A stretch of DNA of 64,000 nt, from assembly GCF_000090795.2 (NCBI RefSeq), contig NW_003546654.1, forward strand, positions 1 through 64,000. Reading direction: 5' to 3'. The first letter of the stretch is position 1. The number at the start of each line of letters is the position of its first letter. A program made the translations under genes and the position numbers. Source of the DNA: Amphimedon queenslandica (lineage: Eukaryota > Porifera > Demospongiae > Haplosclerida > Niphatidae). This document shows, in pieces, positions 34,513 through 45,863 of the stretch. The notes under the pieces are model-generated. The model was given only the letters and a program-made list of their open reading frames with translations, did not search any database and was not told the DNA's origin.

Positions 34513-35263
34513 TTAGCATCCAGGAGGCATGCTAAAGGGATCTGATGGAAGAGTAGTTGTTATATTAGTGTACCTAAACAATATATTGATAATAGTTATT
34601 AGTCCAATAGTTCATAATTCTTACTTAAAGACAGCTTCCTTCAGGGGACTTGCAGTCAATGTGGCACGAAGGATAGGAACACACACACTACCATCACCAA
34701 TTGGTGTATATGTTGCAAAATAATCGCCATCAACACTGTTAGTACCATAATAGTCATACGCCAGTACACCTAGGTTAGGCAGAGATGATCCTAGGTACTC
34801 GGCTCCACTGGGGTTAGAAGTAGAACCAGCTGGTACTCCAAAGTTTGGGATATCACCAGTAACATTTCCCTTAGTACACTGTCCTTCAATTGAAGTGTAT
34901 GATGATCCCTGCATGAGACAGTCATTTATATGATCAGTAATGTATGCTTTTAACTAACAGTTGAGTAATCAAGGAGTGTGATAGTCTTTTGAGCTGATTC
35001 TTGTGCAACAACGTCAGATATCTTGAGTTTCTTGGCATTACGATCATAATTAGCCTCAGACATTCTCAGTGCTAGCTTGGCATCTTCAAATGAGATCTGC
35101 ACTTGCATTGTGAATATGAATTCTTGCATTATTATATGTAAATAATTACTTCATAAATGTAGCCAGTCCACTGTGTTGGGGTGGTGCCACAAGCTGGTGC
35201 TGCCTTTATTGGATTAGCAGCCACAAAGAGCAGAGCAGCAACTACAACAGCAAGATATTTCAT
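34513..35263 (-). CDS. Secreted ependymin-related protein, A-type copy 1
   Basis: Four exons. The start is ATG 35263 (MKYLAVVVAALLFVAANPIK, a signal peptide). Mature part: CGTTPTQWTGYIYE, NYDRNAKKLKISD, TLLDYST, EGQCTKGNVTGDIPNFGVP, LPNLGVLAYDYYG, YTPIGDGSVCVPIL and a final MPPGC stop. Four cysteines, the PxxWxG start, the YDR motif and about 195 residues fit ependymin-related (EPDR/MERP) lipid-binding secreted proteins. I infer the family from this pattern and not from a search. Its neighbours are paralogues on both strands. Confidence 0.78.
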
Positions 35264-35386
35264 CTTTTCACTGCAAATAATTTGAGTATAGAGTGACTTT
35301 CCAAATTCAGGAAAAACTTTGCTAAATGAATGTGCTGAAATCACAACCCTTTATACTCATAATCTGATGACTGCAAATGATATAGC

Positions 35387-35535
35387 ACAGCCTTACCACC
35401 GTGGTATGTTACATATAATTATATCATTTCCAGTCATCAGACAAGGGTTTATAATACAACACAGCCTTACCACCGTGGTATGTTACATATAATTATATCA
35501 TTTCCAGTCATCAGACAAGGGTTTATAATACAATC
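35387..35535. repeat. Tandem duplication of about 74 bp
   Basis: Two almost identical copies in direct succession (CACAGCCTTACCACCGTGGT onward, each ending TTTATAATACAA). They lie upstream of the gene starting at 35263 and of the fragment at 35594, so the block may belong to a shared promoter. Confidence 0.85.
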
Positions 35536-35593
35536 TTTTGCTGGACGAGATCATAAGTACTGAGAGAGCTTTCTGTCATAAATTGGCAGCTAA

Positions 35594-35760
35594 GATGAAG
35601 CACTTCTTTATGATTGTTGCAGCCACTGCTCTGTTGGGCATGCATAGTCTCGTCGCCCAGCTATGTTGGGCATAGCTAGTGCTGCTGCTATACTTGTCAG
35701 GAGACTCCACCAACATGGTCTGGCCACCTGTTTGGGGTCACTATATATATGATGCAGCCT
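35594..35760 (+). pseudogene. Broken exon 1 of an ependymin-related gene (H-type)
   Basis: Matches exon 1 of the gene at 41136 (ATGAAGCACTTCTTTATGAT, GCTCTGTTGGGCAT, CCACCAACATGGTCTGGCCA) but carries an extra segment of about 30 bp within the signal-peptide region. No downstream exons were found. Confidence 0.7.
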
Positions 35761-35887
35761 ACCTCAAGTTAGTACGTGATCAAGGTCCCAACTTCAGGAC
35801 TGCCTTCAGACACACTAAAGTTACTACACCATGATCTGGATCCGACTGACCATTGTTGTTGCAGAGGTTCGTTACGTGGGGCTTTAA

Positions 35888-36093
35888 TAGCTCTTAAAGA
35901 ATGAATGAAGCTTGAGTTGGATAAAGTAAAGATAATTTGTAATGTGCCAAAAATTATTTATTTTGTGTAGTCTATTGGTATACTGTCAGTGACTCATGGC
36001 TCAACTCATCATCACTGTGTTGTGGAAGGAAAGAGATTACTGTATGATACTGGGATGGAACTAACTGGTAGAAAAGTACATGTATAATCATCT
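35888..36093 (+). pseudogene. Duplicated copy of the last SMYD exon
   Basis: Closely matches 33375-33573 (end of the penultimate exon, intron and last exon to the same stop, SVTHGSTH...ELTGRKVHV). The similarity continues about 370 bp downstream into the next ependymin gene. It has no SMYD body upstream, so it is a duplication remnant. Confidence 0.8.
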
Positions 36094-36364
36094 TATGTAT
36101 ACACATACAACTGTATGTGTGTGTGTGTGTGTGTTTTATTGCACTGAAATTGGGAGTGATTTCAGGGAGCTTATTCTTATAGACAAAACATGCTTAACAA
36201 ACTGCTTAGCTATGCATTTTTGTACTGCATCACAATGTGTGTTACCAATCAAAGTATCAAATTTATATCACTACACGTGAGCAAGTATCAGAAATATTAA
36301 TAACAATAATAATAATGATTAGCACACTGACACACACGCTAGTTTTATTTCAATCCTTCAATCT

Positions 36365-37122
36365 TCATTTGCATCCAGGTGGAATACTAAAAGGATCAAC
36401 AGGGAGAGTAGTAGTAACATTAACATACCTAGTATTGAAATGAATATATTAAGAATAAGTCTATGAGCATGTTTCATAAAACTAACTCTAATAGTGATTC
36501 AGCTAGTGGTACTACAGTCAATGTAGAAGTTATAATTGGAACACACATTTCTCCATTCCCAATTGGAGCAAACGTTCCAAAAAATTCTCCTTCACTCCCT
36601 GCTCTGGAATACTGCTCCACCAGTACTCCTAGATTAGGAAGCTTGGATCCAAGATACTCTGGTGCTCCAATACGTTTGGCCCCCTCTGGAACTCCAAATT
36701 TAGGAAACTCAGCCTCTTCTATTCTTTCCTTCCTGCATTGCCCATTTTCAGAAACATAACGTGTTTTCTATTGACAAGAAGCATAATAGAGGGATCAGTG
36801 CATTATTTACTGTGCTCCATTCTTCCAGTGTGGTTCTCTTTGGTGATCCAGGGCTGACATCAGTATCAGTAATCTTGATCTTTTGACTTTCCCTGTCGTA
36901 GTTGGCCAGAGATATTAGCAGCTCCAGTTTTCCAAGGCGGAACTCAATCTATTCCAGAAGAGAAAAAAACCATCTCATTCCACTATCATTCCCTTACACT
37001 CCTATATTCCTTACTGCATAGATGTATCCACTCCATGTTGATGGTGTTGCAGCGCACCTCTCTGAAGGCTGAGCAGTAGCAATTCCAAAAAGAACAACAA
37101 GAAGAAGTACACTCAAGGACAT
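36365..37122 (-). CDS. Secreted ependymin-related protein, C-type
   Basis: Four exons. The start is ATG 37122 (MSLSVLLLVVLFGIATAQP, a signal peptide). Then CAATPSTWSGYIY, NYDRESQKIKITD, RYVSENGQCRKE, FPKFGVPEGA, LGSKLPNLGVLV, FAPIGNGEMCVPII and the end SIPPGCK. It has the same exon pattern and four-cysteine spacing as its neighbours but a distinct sequence type. It is the only intact C-type member; remnants are at 33850 and 38555. Confidence 0.75.
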
Positions 37123-37580
37123 ACTGAGTTGCTATTGAGCTCAAGAGTCTCTGTAATTTGCTATGGAGACTATGAATGACTATTGTTTGACCTTTTTTTG
37201 CATTATATAACAGTGTGTCATCCCAACTTGATGCATGTGACTGTACTGCTGATTCTTATTTCAACACCTTTTAAAGGTATCATGAATTCAATTGGAGACA
37301 ATGTCACTGTGCTCATTATGTAATGTTTCCTAACCAATACTCATGTTTCACATGCAGTTATTACAAACAGCATCAGGGATGCATTGTGTTATATTGTGTA
37401 ACATTAGCTGATAAAGAGTTCAAGCTCTTTCTTTGTGAAGTGTCATAAGTGTTCAGCTTAATTTAATTCATGTATAATATTAAATCTTAGAAATATTAAT
37501 TATAGCATAAAAGCAATCATTCACAAAATAATAATGACACCTAATGTTCAATACTACATTAAAGTTTCGCCACACTTCTT

Positions 37581-38343
37581 TTAGCAACCAGGAGGCATGC
37601 TAAAAGGATCTGCTGGAAGAGTAGTTGTTATATTAGTGTACCTAAACAATATATTGATAATAATTATTAGTCCAATAGTTCGTAAGTCTTACTCAAAAAT
37701 AGCTTCCTTCAGGGGGCTTGTAGTCAATAGGGAACGAAGGATTGGAACACATACTTCACCATCACCAATCGGTGTATATGTCACGTAATAATCTCCATCA
37801 ACACTGTCAGTACCATAATACTCATACACCAGTACACCTAGGTTAGGCAGAGATGATCCTAGGTACTTGGCTCCGTTGCGGTCGGCTGTGGCACCACCTG
37901 GTACTCCAAAGTTTGGGATTATTCCAGTAACGTTTCCCTTAGTGCACTGTCCTTCAACTGAAGTGTATGATGTTCCCTACATGAGACAGTCATTTATATG
38001 ATCAATAATGTATGCTTTTAACTAACAGTTGAATAATCAAGGAGTGTGATAGTCTTTTTGGCAGATTCTTTTACATCAATGTCAGTTAGCTTGAGTTTCT
38101 TGGCATCACGATCATAATTAGCCTCAGACACTCTCAGTGCTAGCTTAGCATCTGCGAATGAGATCTGCACTTGCATTGTGAATATGAATTCTTGCATTAT
38201 TATATGTACATGATTACCTCATAAATGTATCCAGTCCATTGTGCTGGAGTTGTGGCGCAAGCTGGTGCTGCAGCCTTTCGTGATGGGGCAGCATTAGCAG
38301 CCACAAAGAGCAGAGCAGCAACTACAACAGCAAGGTACTTCAT
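37581..38343 (-). CDS. Secreted ependymin-related protein, A-type copy 2
   Basis: Four exons. The start is ATG 38343 (MKYLAVVVAALLFVAANAAP). It continues CATTPAQWTGYIYE, NYDRDAKKLKLTD, EGQCTKGNVTGIIPNFGVP, YTPIGDGEVCVPIL and ends MPPGC. Very close to the copies at 34513 and 40135, with a slightly longer Ala/Lys-containing segment after the signal peptide. Confidence 0.78.
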
Positions 38344-38554
38344 CTTTTCACTGCAAATAATTTGAGGATATAACTCTCCAAATTCACAAAAACTGTGCCA
38401 CAGTGTGCTGAATTCACGACCTTATGCTCATGATCTGATGACTGCATAATGATGTAACATAAATTTTGACAGATAAAAGCTAATTAGAACTTTTACGGTA
38501 CAATCTGTTGTACAATCATAGTGCGATTTAGGCTTTCTGTAGTAATATATCCAG

Positions 38555-39640
38555 TATGCATGGTTCTTTTTGGTGATACAGGGCTGACCAGGGGCGTATC
38601 TAAGCTCTGAGTATTGGCTGGGCACTGAGAAAAAATATGCGGCGCGCTTCGCGCGCCGCGAAAATTTTTAGAGCTAATTAATATTCATGATGGGCGTGGT
38701 CAATTAAATACTACGATTATTACTTTAATTAATTTTAATTTTTATTTAATTTAATTGTAATTTTACAGAATGCCTAGAACAATAAAAATAAGTACAGTAC
38801 AGAGAGAAAGAGAGGACAGAGGAAGCATCCTGAAGGGTTACTAACAAGAACTGCTGGCACCCGGAAAACAGAAGAAACAAAAGAAAAGAGAAAATAAGAT
38901 AAATAGATAAATAAATGGACAGATAAAATATAAAAATTAATAATCAACAAAAAAATGAATGAATGGATAGTGATATTAAGCTAAGATGTGCACTTCAGTG
39001 CTTATATTTTCTTCATTAGTAGTAGTACTGGCCTTGGGAAGACATTCAAACAGACCCAGCAGAGTTTCTTAGCCATTTTCAACTCGATTACTTTAATAAT
39101 TAATGTGAATAGTCTAATAACTGATTGGTTAGTAGTAGTTATTATTTTAAAAATGGCAGCCCAATTGCCCAAATGGAGCTATGGAAGTCTCTACCATGTC
39201 ATCATTATATTTACACTGGCTAAAACTATTAGCTATGCTAGTCTTGTCTCATTGCTATCATGATAAAGTGAGCAATATTTTTAAAAGGACTAATATACAA
39301 AAGAAAAAAATTTTTTGGTCTGCTGAGTTGGTCGGGCACAGGCCCACCCAGGCCCACCCTTAGATACGCCCCTGGGGCTGACGCAGTATTCAGTAATCTT
39401 GATCTTTTGACCTGCCCTGTCATAGTTAGCTGGAGATCATAGCAGCTCCAGTTTTCCAAGGTGGAACTCAACTCTGTATCACTGACACTGAGAATAGAGA
39501 CAAAAACTGCATTTCATTGTACTTCCCTAGCTTGCACTCTGGCATGCATATTCCGTCCATTTTGGTGGCTGGTGTTTCAGTGCACCTTTGTTCTGCAGGC
39601 TAAGCAGTAGTACTGAATGGGCTGTGCTGGCTTTATTCTT
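38555..39640 (-). pseudogene. Broken C-type ependymin-related copy, split by a hAT-type element
   Basis: Outside the insertion, 38555-38588 and 39375-39640 match exon 1 and exon 2 of the C-type gene (AGCTCCAGTTTTCCAAG, and an exon 1 piece near 39560). Exons 3 and 4 were not found. Its spacers resemble those of the intact C-type unit, which places it as the third C-type copy. Confidence 0.7.
38589..39374. mobile_element. Non-autonomous hAT-type DNA transposon (786 bp)
   Basis: Terminal inverted repeats CAGGGGCGTATCTAAG and CTTAGATACGCCCCTG are flanked by a perfect 8-bp target duplication GGGCTGAC (38581-38588 and 39375-39382). The 8-bp duplication and the CAGGGG end are hAT hallmarks. Just inside the left end is a GC-rich foldback GCGGCGCGC/GCGCGCCGC (about 38640-38660). 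No transposase-like frame is recognisable. The intact duplication suggests a recent insertion. Confidence 0.85.
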
Positions 39641-40134
39641 TGACATTTTTATGTTACATAATAGCATGTCATTCCCTCATGATGAAGTGACTGATGATTC
39701 TTATTTCAGCAGCAGCTTTTGAAGATAATCATGAATTTCATTAGAGACAATGTCACATTATATGCTTACTACTACAAGTTATGAAACTTTACATCATCAC
39801 TGATATATGCGTGCATGCAGTGCTGAATCAGTTGTTAATACTCTTACTAATACTCGTGTTTCACATGCAGTTATTACAATAAACAACAGGGATGATTAAT
39901 GTTACAGTCTATTACATAACATTTGCTGATAAGAGTTCAATGGGTGTCAAGCTCTTCTTTCTTTGTCTCATTGTTTTATTATTCAGTTTTGCAGCTAAAT
40001 TTCATTCACTTGTAATAATAAAGCACATAGCAGTAAAAATCACTATAGCATAAACACAAAAATAATAATAATAGCTATTAATAAAGGCCTAAAAATTAGC
40101 AATATAAAGTTATAATAGTTTTGTCACACTTCTC

Positions 40135-40892
40135 TTAGCAACCAGGAGGCATGCTAAAGGGATCCGATGGAAGAGTAGTTGTTATATTAGTGTACCTATA
40201 CAATAATAATAATATAATTATTGATTATAATTATTAGTCCAGTAGTTCATAATTCTTACTCAATAATAGCTTCCTTCAGAGGACTAACAGTCAATGTGGA
40301 ACGAAGGATTGGAACACATGCAGTACCATCACCAACTGGTGTATATGTGACATAATAATCTCCATCAACACTGTTGCTACCATAATACTCGTACACCAGT
40401 ACACCTAGGTTAGGCAGAGATGATCCCAGATATTTGGCTCCACCAGGCTCAGCCGTTGCATCAGATGGTACTCCAAAGTTTGGGATATCACCAGTAACAT
40501 TTCCCTTAGTACACTGTCCTTCAACTGAGACATATGAGTTTCCCTGCACGAGACAGTCATTTATATGATAATGTATGCTTTTAACTAACAGTTGAGTAAT
40601 CAAAGAGTGAGATAGTCTTTTGGGCTGATTCTTTTACATCGACGTCAGATATCTTGAGTTTTTTGGCATTACGATCATAATTAGCCTGAGAGATCCTCAA
40701 TGCTAGCTTGGCATCTGCGAATGAGATCTGCACTTGCAGTGAATATGAATTCTTGCATTATTATATGTACATGATTACCTCATAAACGTATCCAGTCCAC
40801 TGTGGTGGGGTGGTGCCACAAGCTGGTGCTGCCTTTATTGGATTAGCAGCCACAAAGAGCAGAGCAGCAACTACGACAGCAAAGTACTTCAT
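40135..40892 (-). CDS. Secreted ependymin-related protein, A-type copy 3
   Basis: Four exons. The start is ATG 40892 (MKYFAVVVAALLFVAANPIK). It continues CGTTPPQWTGYVYE, NYDRNAKKLKISD, VEGQCTKGNVTGDIPNFGVP, LPNLGVLVYEYYG, YTPVGDGTACVPIL and ends MPPGC. It is head to head with the gene at 41136 (243 bp apart). Confidence 0.78.
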
Positions 40893-41135
40893 TTTTTCAC
40901 TGCAAATAATTTGAATATAGAGTGACTCTTCAAATTCACAAAAACTGTGCTACTGTGTGCTAAATTCATGGTCCTTATAATAATTCTCATGATCTGATGA
41001 CGTAAAAAAATTTAAACAGAAGAGCTAAATAGAACCTTTACGGTACAATTCATTGTTTTTAAAGGCTGGACGAGATCATAAATATCATAAGTACGATTAG
41101 CTGAGAGACTTTTCTGTGATAAATCCGCAACTAAA

Positions 41136-41864
41136 ATGAAGTGTCTCTTGATGATTGTTGCAGCCGCTGCTCTGTTGGGCATAGCTAGTGCTGCTGCTAC
41201 TTGCCTGGAGAGTCCACCAATATGGTCTGGCCACCTGTTTGAGGTCAGTATGGTGCAGCCTGTGTGACCTTGCAAGCTATATTACCTAATTGCTTTTTAT
41301 TAATAGATATCCACTGACAATCCTAGGAGAGCTGTCATTAGTTATAGCAGAGATGAAAAAAAGATTAAAACCACTGACTACAAGGGTGTGCCTTTACGTA
41401 CCACACTTGATGATTATACCACCGTAAGCCTCCTCTTGTTTCACTTGTTGTTGATGTATTTTAAAAGGGTACAAGGTATGTCTCTGAAAATGGAGAATGC
41501 AGAAAGAGCAACCTTACTGGGACCATCCCAACTTTTGGAGTACCAGAAGGATCCCTGCCTAACCCAGTAGGTCCTCATTATCTTGGTGGGAAGCTGCCCG
41601 ACACAGGAGTACTGGTGTATGACTTTTATGGAGAGAACACCAGAGATGGAATCTATTTCCTCACTTATGCTCCTGTTGGAGAGGGTACAGTATGTGTCCC
41701 ACTTTACTTCACTTTCCTTGCTAAGCCTCCTCTGCTGCAAGAGTAAGTTGTCAGTTTGCACTAGAGTCAGTACATCTTAATAATTATATTATTATTTTAG
41801 GTTCACTGAGCTTGTTACCACTGTGCCTCCTGGTGCATTTAGCATTCCTCCAGGCTGTGAATGA
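41136..41864 (+). CDS. Secreted ependymin-related protein, H-type
   Basis: Four exons. The start is ATG 41136 (MKCLLMIVAAAALLGIASAA). It continues CLESPPIWSGHLFE, YSRDEKKIKTTD, RYVSENGECRKSNLTGTIPT, FGVPEGSLPNP, LPDTGVLVYDFYG, APVGEGTVCVPL and ends SIPPGCE, with TGA at 41862-41864. The four cysteines and exon phases match its neighbours. Confidence 0.78.
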
Positions 41865-42401
41865 ATACTGCCAAGGAAGGAACAGCATTATTACTGACAT
41901 TTATGTATACTGCTTGACTTTAATTTGCTTACTATTGTTATGTAGTTTTTTTATTAGTCTATAGTCTTTTTTGGTTGAAAACATTAATATTGATACTGAT
42001 ATGATATTTTTTGATAATAAACCTGCAAAGATTTATAATAAGTCACCAAAGATTTCAGTTAGCCTTTTTTATCAGTAGTTTTTATCACTGACGGGCTATG
42101 GCTAAGGTTAGATCCTAAGATAGTGCTATAGCAAAACAGCCTCATCGCGGAACGCCATAATGGTGTGATTAATCAGTTCTGGACTGAGTTGTCCATGTAT
42201 TGTTTTATCATAATATTAGCTAATGTTGTGCAACAATCGCGGGATCAGATGGCGTGATGATAATTTCACGTGCCTAAATAAACTTTTCTCGCCGGCTCGC
42301 TAATATTTGCACATAAAATCTGAGGCGGCACTAGTTTAATCTCAGTCGTCGGTCCAGCCTATATACAGTCTACACAGAAGTCCTCATATTATTTTACAAA
42401 G

Positions 42402-43185
42402 ATGATTCTTGCTTTAGTAGTTGTTGCAGCTCTCTTCATTAACACTGGCACTGCTCAGCCAGATGAGCCAAGATGCAGGGAAACCCCAGAGACCTGGTCT
42501 GGGTATCTTTACATTGTGAGTTGCAATGTGACCCAGCTATATTATAGTGCATTAAATACATTGTGTATATATATATATATACATATATATATACATATAT
42601 ATAGATTAGTGTTCGTTCAACTGAAGCTCGCTTCACAATATCCTTGGGCAGCTATAGTAGGACTGCACAAAAGATAAAAATCACTGATGTGAAATCAATG
42701 ACCAATGAACCATTGAGAACAGTACTGGAGGATTATGAGAAGGTATAGTTTATTGTAAATAGTGTTTTTCATGGAAGTTATAATCTTTAGAGGATTCGCT
42801 ACACATCTGTTAGTGGTAGCTGCAGGAATGAAACACTGGAAGGAGAGTTCCCATCATATGGTGTACCAGAAGATGCTCACTTTGATGGGCCAGTAGAAAC
42901 ACTTGGTGCAAAAATAGCTGGACTGGGAGTCACAGTTGCTCACTACACTATTGCAGAGCGTGGCTTTTCCTACTACACCTATCATCCACTGGGAGATGAG
43001 GGTACCCAGTGTATCCCAATCACAAACTCTATTGCTACTCTTGAACCTCTTGGGGAAGACATCATACAGTAAGCTATTAGCTATATATAGCTGAATAAAA
43101 TGAAATTTATGCAACTTATAGGTATGCTAATGTCACTACTGTCCTACCTACTGATGCTTTTAGCTTGCCTCCTGGATGTGGATAA
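42402..43185 (+). CDS. Secreted ependymin-related protein, I-type
   Basis: Four exons. The start is ATG 42402 (MILALVVVAALFINTGTAQP). It continues CRETPETWSGYLYI, YSRTAQKIKITD, VSGSCRNETLEGEFPSYGVP, LGAKIAGLGVTVAHY, YHPLGDEGTQCIPI and ends SLPPGCG. A CACGTG box lies about 130 bp upstream (near 42269). It is a close paralogue of the gene at 44488. Confidence 0.75.
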
Positions 43186-43825
43186 ACATATGATGAACAT
43201 CAAAACTGAGCTGTGTTAAACTAATTATATAGTATAGATTTTGTTTTCTGTCCTTGAGTGGTTTTTATAGGCTTTGATAAAACAAAGTTATTAATAAGAT
43301 GATTAATTATTCATAGATGTATAATATTAATGCTATACTCAGCATGATTAACATTATGCAACATTAAGTAATAATAGTAACTAATTCAGCATAGAATTTC
43401 ATGCAAAAGGTCAATTAGTTTGGAAATGAACTATTGACTGCTTATACCATTATGGCACCAAAAATTTAATAGAAGCAACTCATATTTATGACCTTTCTTA
43501 TCATTATTTAATAATGACCCATGCATTGATGTGCATATTGCACAAACAACTGCAGAGGGTAGCCATAATGCATATTTCTCAGGAAAGCCTGTTTTCAAAT
43601 GATAAGGAAAGTCTATACTGTGCATAGAGATGTACAGGAACACAGTTTGAGTCAACTACAATTGATGCTATGTGATAGAATTGTGTCATTTGCTAACTAA
43701 TTTGCAATAGGTTTGTGGTATTTTCTGAGCATTGAATTAGTTGAGGTGTTTTTCATGATTACTTCTTACATAATGTTGCATAATGCTAGTCAGGCAAGTG
43801 TGAATTATGTGACAATGGTTTGACC

Positions 43826-44038
43826 TACCGTATACGTCCAAATTTTCGAGGGTTCAAAATTTCGTGTTTTCAATGAAATTTGCTCAAAAGTTAATATTCG
43901 TGTGAGCTAATTTTCGTGTTCTGGCCATAGTCTACATACAATAGAATGGCATTAGAGGTGGTTTAAATTTCGTGGATTTAAGGTGAGCACGAAAATAACG
44001 AAATTTAATACACCTCGAAAATTAAGACGCGTACGGTA
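43826..44038. mobile_element. MITE with TACCGTA inverted ends
   Basis: About 211 bp. The left end TACCGTATACGTCCAAATTT and right end (reverse complement) TACCGTACGCGTCTTAATTT match through about 26 bp with few differences. The flanking TA suggests a Tc1/mariner-like target duplication. It contains internal ATTTCGTG repeats and no coding capacity. Confidence 0.7.
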
Positions 44039-44187
44039 TATTATACTGATTATAGATCTATACATCTGATAATTGAGGGTGTGGCTAGCTGGGTTGGTAT
44101 TACTGTATTCGATCTAGCTGTGATGTCAGCATTCAATGTACATGTAATGTCATATCAGCACATGTACATCTACATAGTACACAAAAT

Positions 44188-44300
44188 TTGGCTCCAAATC
44201 ACCCCAACTTTTTATTACGTACTCTGATGCATATTGATGCCCTTATGCTGTGTAGCAAGTTTGAGTTGATTCCAACTAAAATTTTTCGAAGTGTGTCATC
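44188..44300. repeat. Satellite-like family 2 fragment
   Basis: A single truncated unit (GGCTCCAAATCACCCC, TTTTTATTACGTACTCTGAT, GTGTAGCAAGTTTGAGTTGA). Confidence 0.75.
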
Positions 44301-44487
44301 TGCATCCCATCTATACATCCCATGTATACAGTGAGTAGATCTAGTCCTGTGCCCACTTTTTTACATGTCAAAACTACAGCTGATAAAACAACATGCTTTA
44401 TGTGATAAACAGGCTCTTTAACGATATTCACTAGATGTTAGTCTAGACACCTGATGGTCTGATAATTGACATATCTGCTTTGCAAAG

Positions 44488-45239
44488 ATGATTGTTGCTT
44501 TAGTAGTTGTGACATCTCTCTTAATTAACACTGGCACTGCTCAGCCAGAGGAGCCAAGATGCAGGGAAACCCCAGTAACCTGGTCTGGAGTTCTTTTTAC
44601 AGTGAGATACAATGAGATCAGTAGAGTATTGCAATACTTTTTATATTATAGATTAGAGTTGGTGTTACTGAATCTAAATTCATAATATCCTCAGCTAGCT
44701 ATGATAGGTCTCAGCAGAAGGTAAAAATCAGTGATATGAGATCTTATGCAAGTAGAAATGCTAAACCTTTAACAACAGTATTGGAAGACTACGAGAAGGT
44801 ATAGTTCTTTGTTGTTCAGTTACAATGAATTAACAATTTTTAGAGGATCCGGTATGTATTCTCTCCTTTGAATTTCACCTGCAGGAATGAAACACTGGAA
44901 GGAGAGTTTCCATTATTTGGTGTCCCAACAGGAGCTCACTTTGATGGACCAGTGGAAACACTTGGTGCAAAGTTACCTGGACTGGGAGTAACAGTGGCTC
45001 ATTACACTTTTGAAGAGCATGGCTTTTCCTACTACACCTATCATCCGCTAGGGGAGGAGGGTACCGAATGTATTCCAATCACAACCTCTATTGCTACACT
45101 CATGCCTCCTGAAGACGTCATTGTACAGTAAGCTATTGAATGAAATGAAGATGCAGGTTCATTTTCTACAACTTATAGGTATGCTAATGTCACTACTGAG
45201 CTTCCTCCAGATGCTTTTAACTTACCTCCTGGATGTTGA
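44488..45239 (+). CDS. Secreted ependymin-related protein, J-type
   Basis: Four exons. The start is ATG 44488 (MIVALVVVTSLLINTGTAQP). It continues CRETPVTWSGVLFT, YDRSQQKVKISD, FTCRNETLEGEFPLFGVP, LGAKLPGLGVTVAHY, YHPLGEEGTECIPI and ends NLPPGC, with TGA at 45237-45239. It is a close paralogue of the I-type gene and the last member of the array. Confidence 0.75.
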
Positions 45240-45863
45240 TAAATCTACAATAAACACCTCAAGATTGAGCTATAGCTGCACATGTTAAACTATTAGTGCT
45301 GTTTATAAATTATATTGTATTTCTTGGCTTAAGTTTTAACATAATGTAATGCCAGAGTGGTTTCTATAGGTTTTGATAAAATAATATCATCATACTAGTA
45401 AATGCTATACCTATAGGTAACTTATCAAAGCTGCTTATCTGATCATGGAATTCAGTGTTGAGTTGTTTCTCATGATATAGTTTCTTACATAATGTTATAC
45501 AATGAATGCTGGACATGAATAGGATTATGCAACATTATGTAATAATACAATGATCTGATATATTATCAAGAGTACAAACCAAATGGTGAATAATGTGTTC
45601 TATTGTCAGTGTACTGATTAGCTGAGCTGTTTTCAAACTATGTTTATTATTATAATTAATGTTTGCCACCTAATGAATATCAAATGTAAAGGACACTTCT
45701 TATTATATTTATTCATCAATGCTTAGATCTAGGTGTTGCATTTTGATTTGAGCACGTGCTTTAAATGTGCACAATTCTCCAAAAAAAGTTAAAATTTAAC
45801 CCTCTGTTGAATATGATTAAATGGCGGCAAGCAGTGTGAAGCAATTTTAAAGAAACATGAGAA
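45240..45863. promoter_or_regulatory. Intergenic region and FIRRM 5' region
   Basis: AT-rich. A CACGTG E-box at 45753-45758 lies about 110 bp before the FIRRM start. A 9-codon upstream frame (MAASSVKQF, about 45822-45851) precedes the chosen ATG and lies in an ATGGCGGC context. Confidence 0.45.

Larger units (their letters stand above)
43186..44487. other. Intergenic spacer with MITE and satellite piece
   Basis: AT-rich spacer between two close paralogues. It contains the 43826-44038 MITE and a family 2 satellite fragment (44188-44300). No gene seen. Confidence 0.6.

Noticed and set aside
38988-39263. 91-residue frame inside the hAT-type element as a transposase
   Set aside because: No hAT dimerisation or catalytic motif is visible and the element is only 786 bp.
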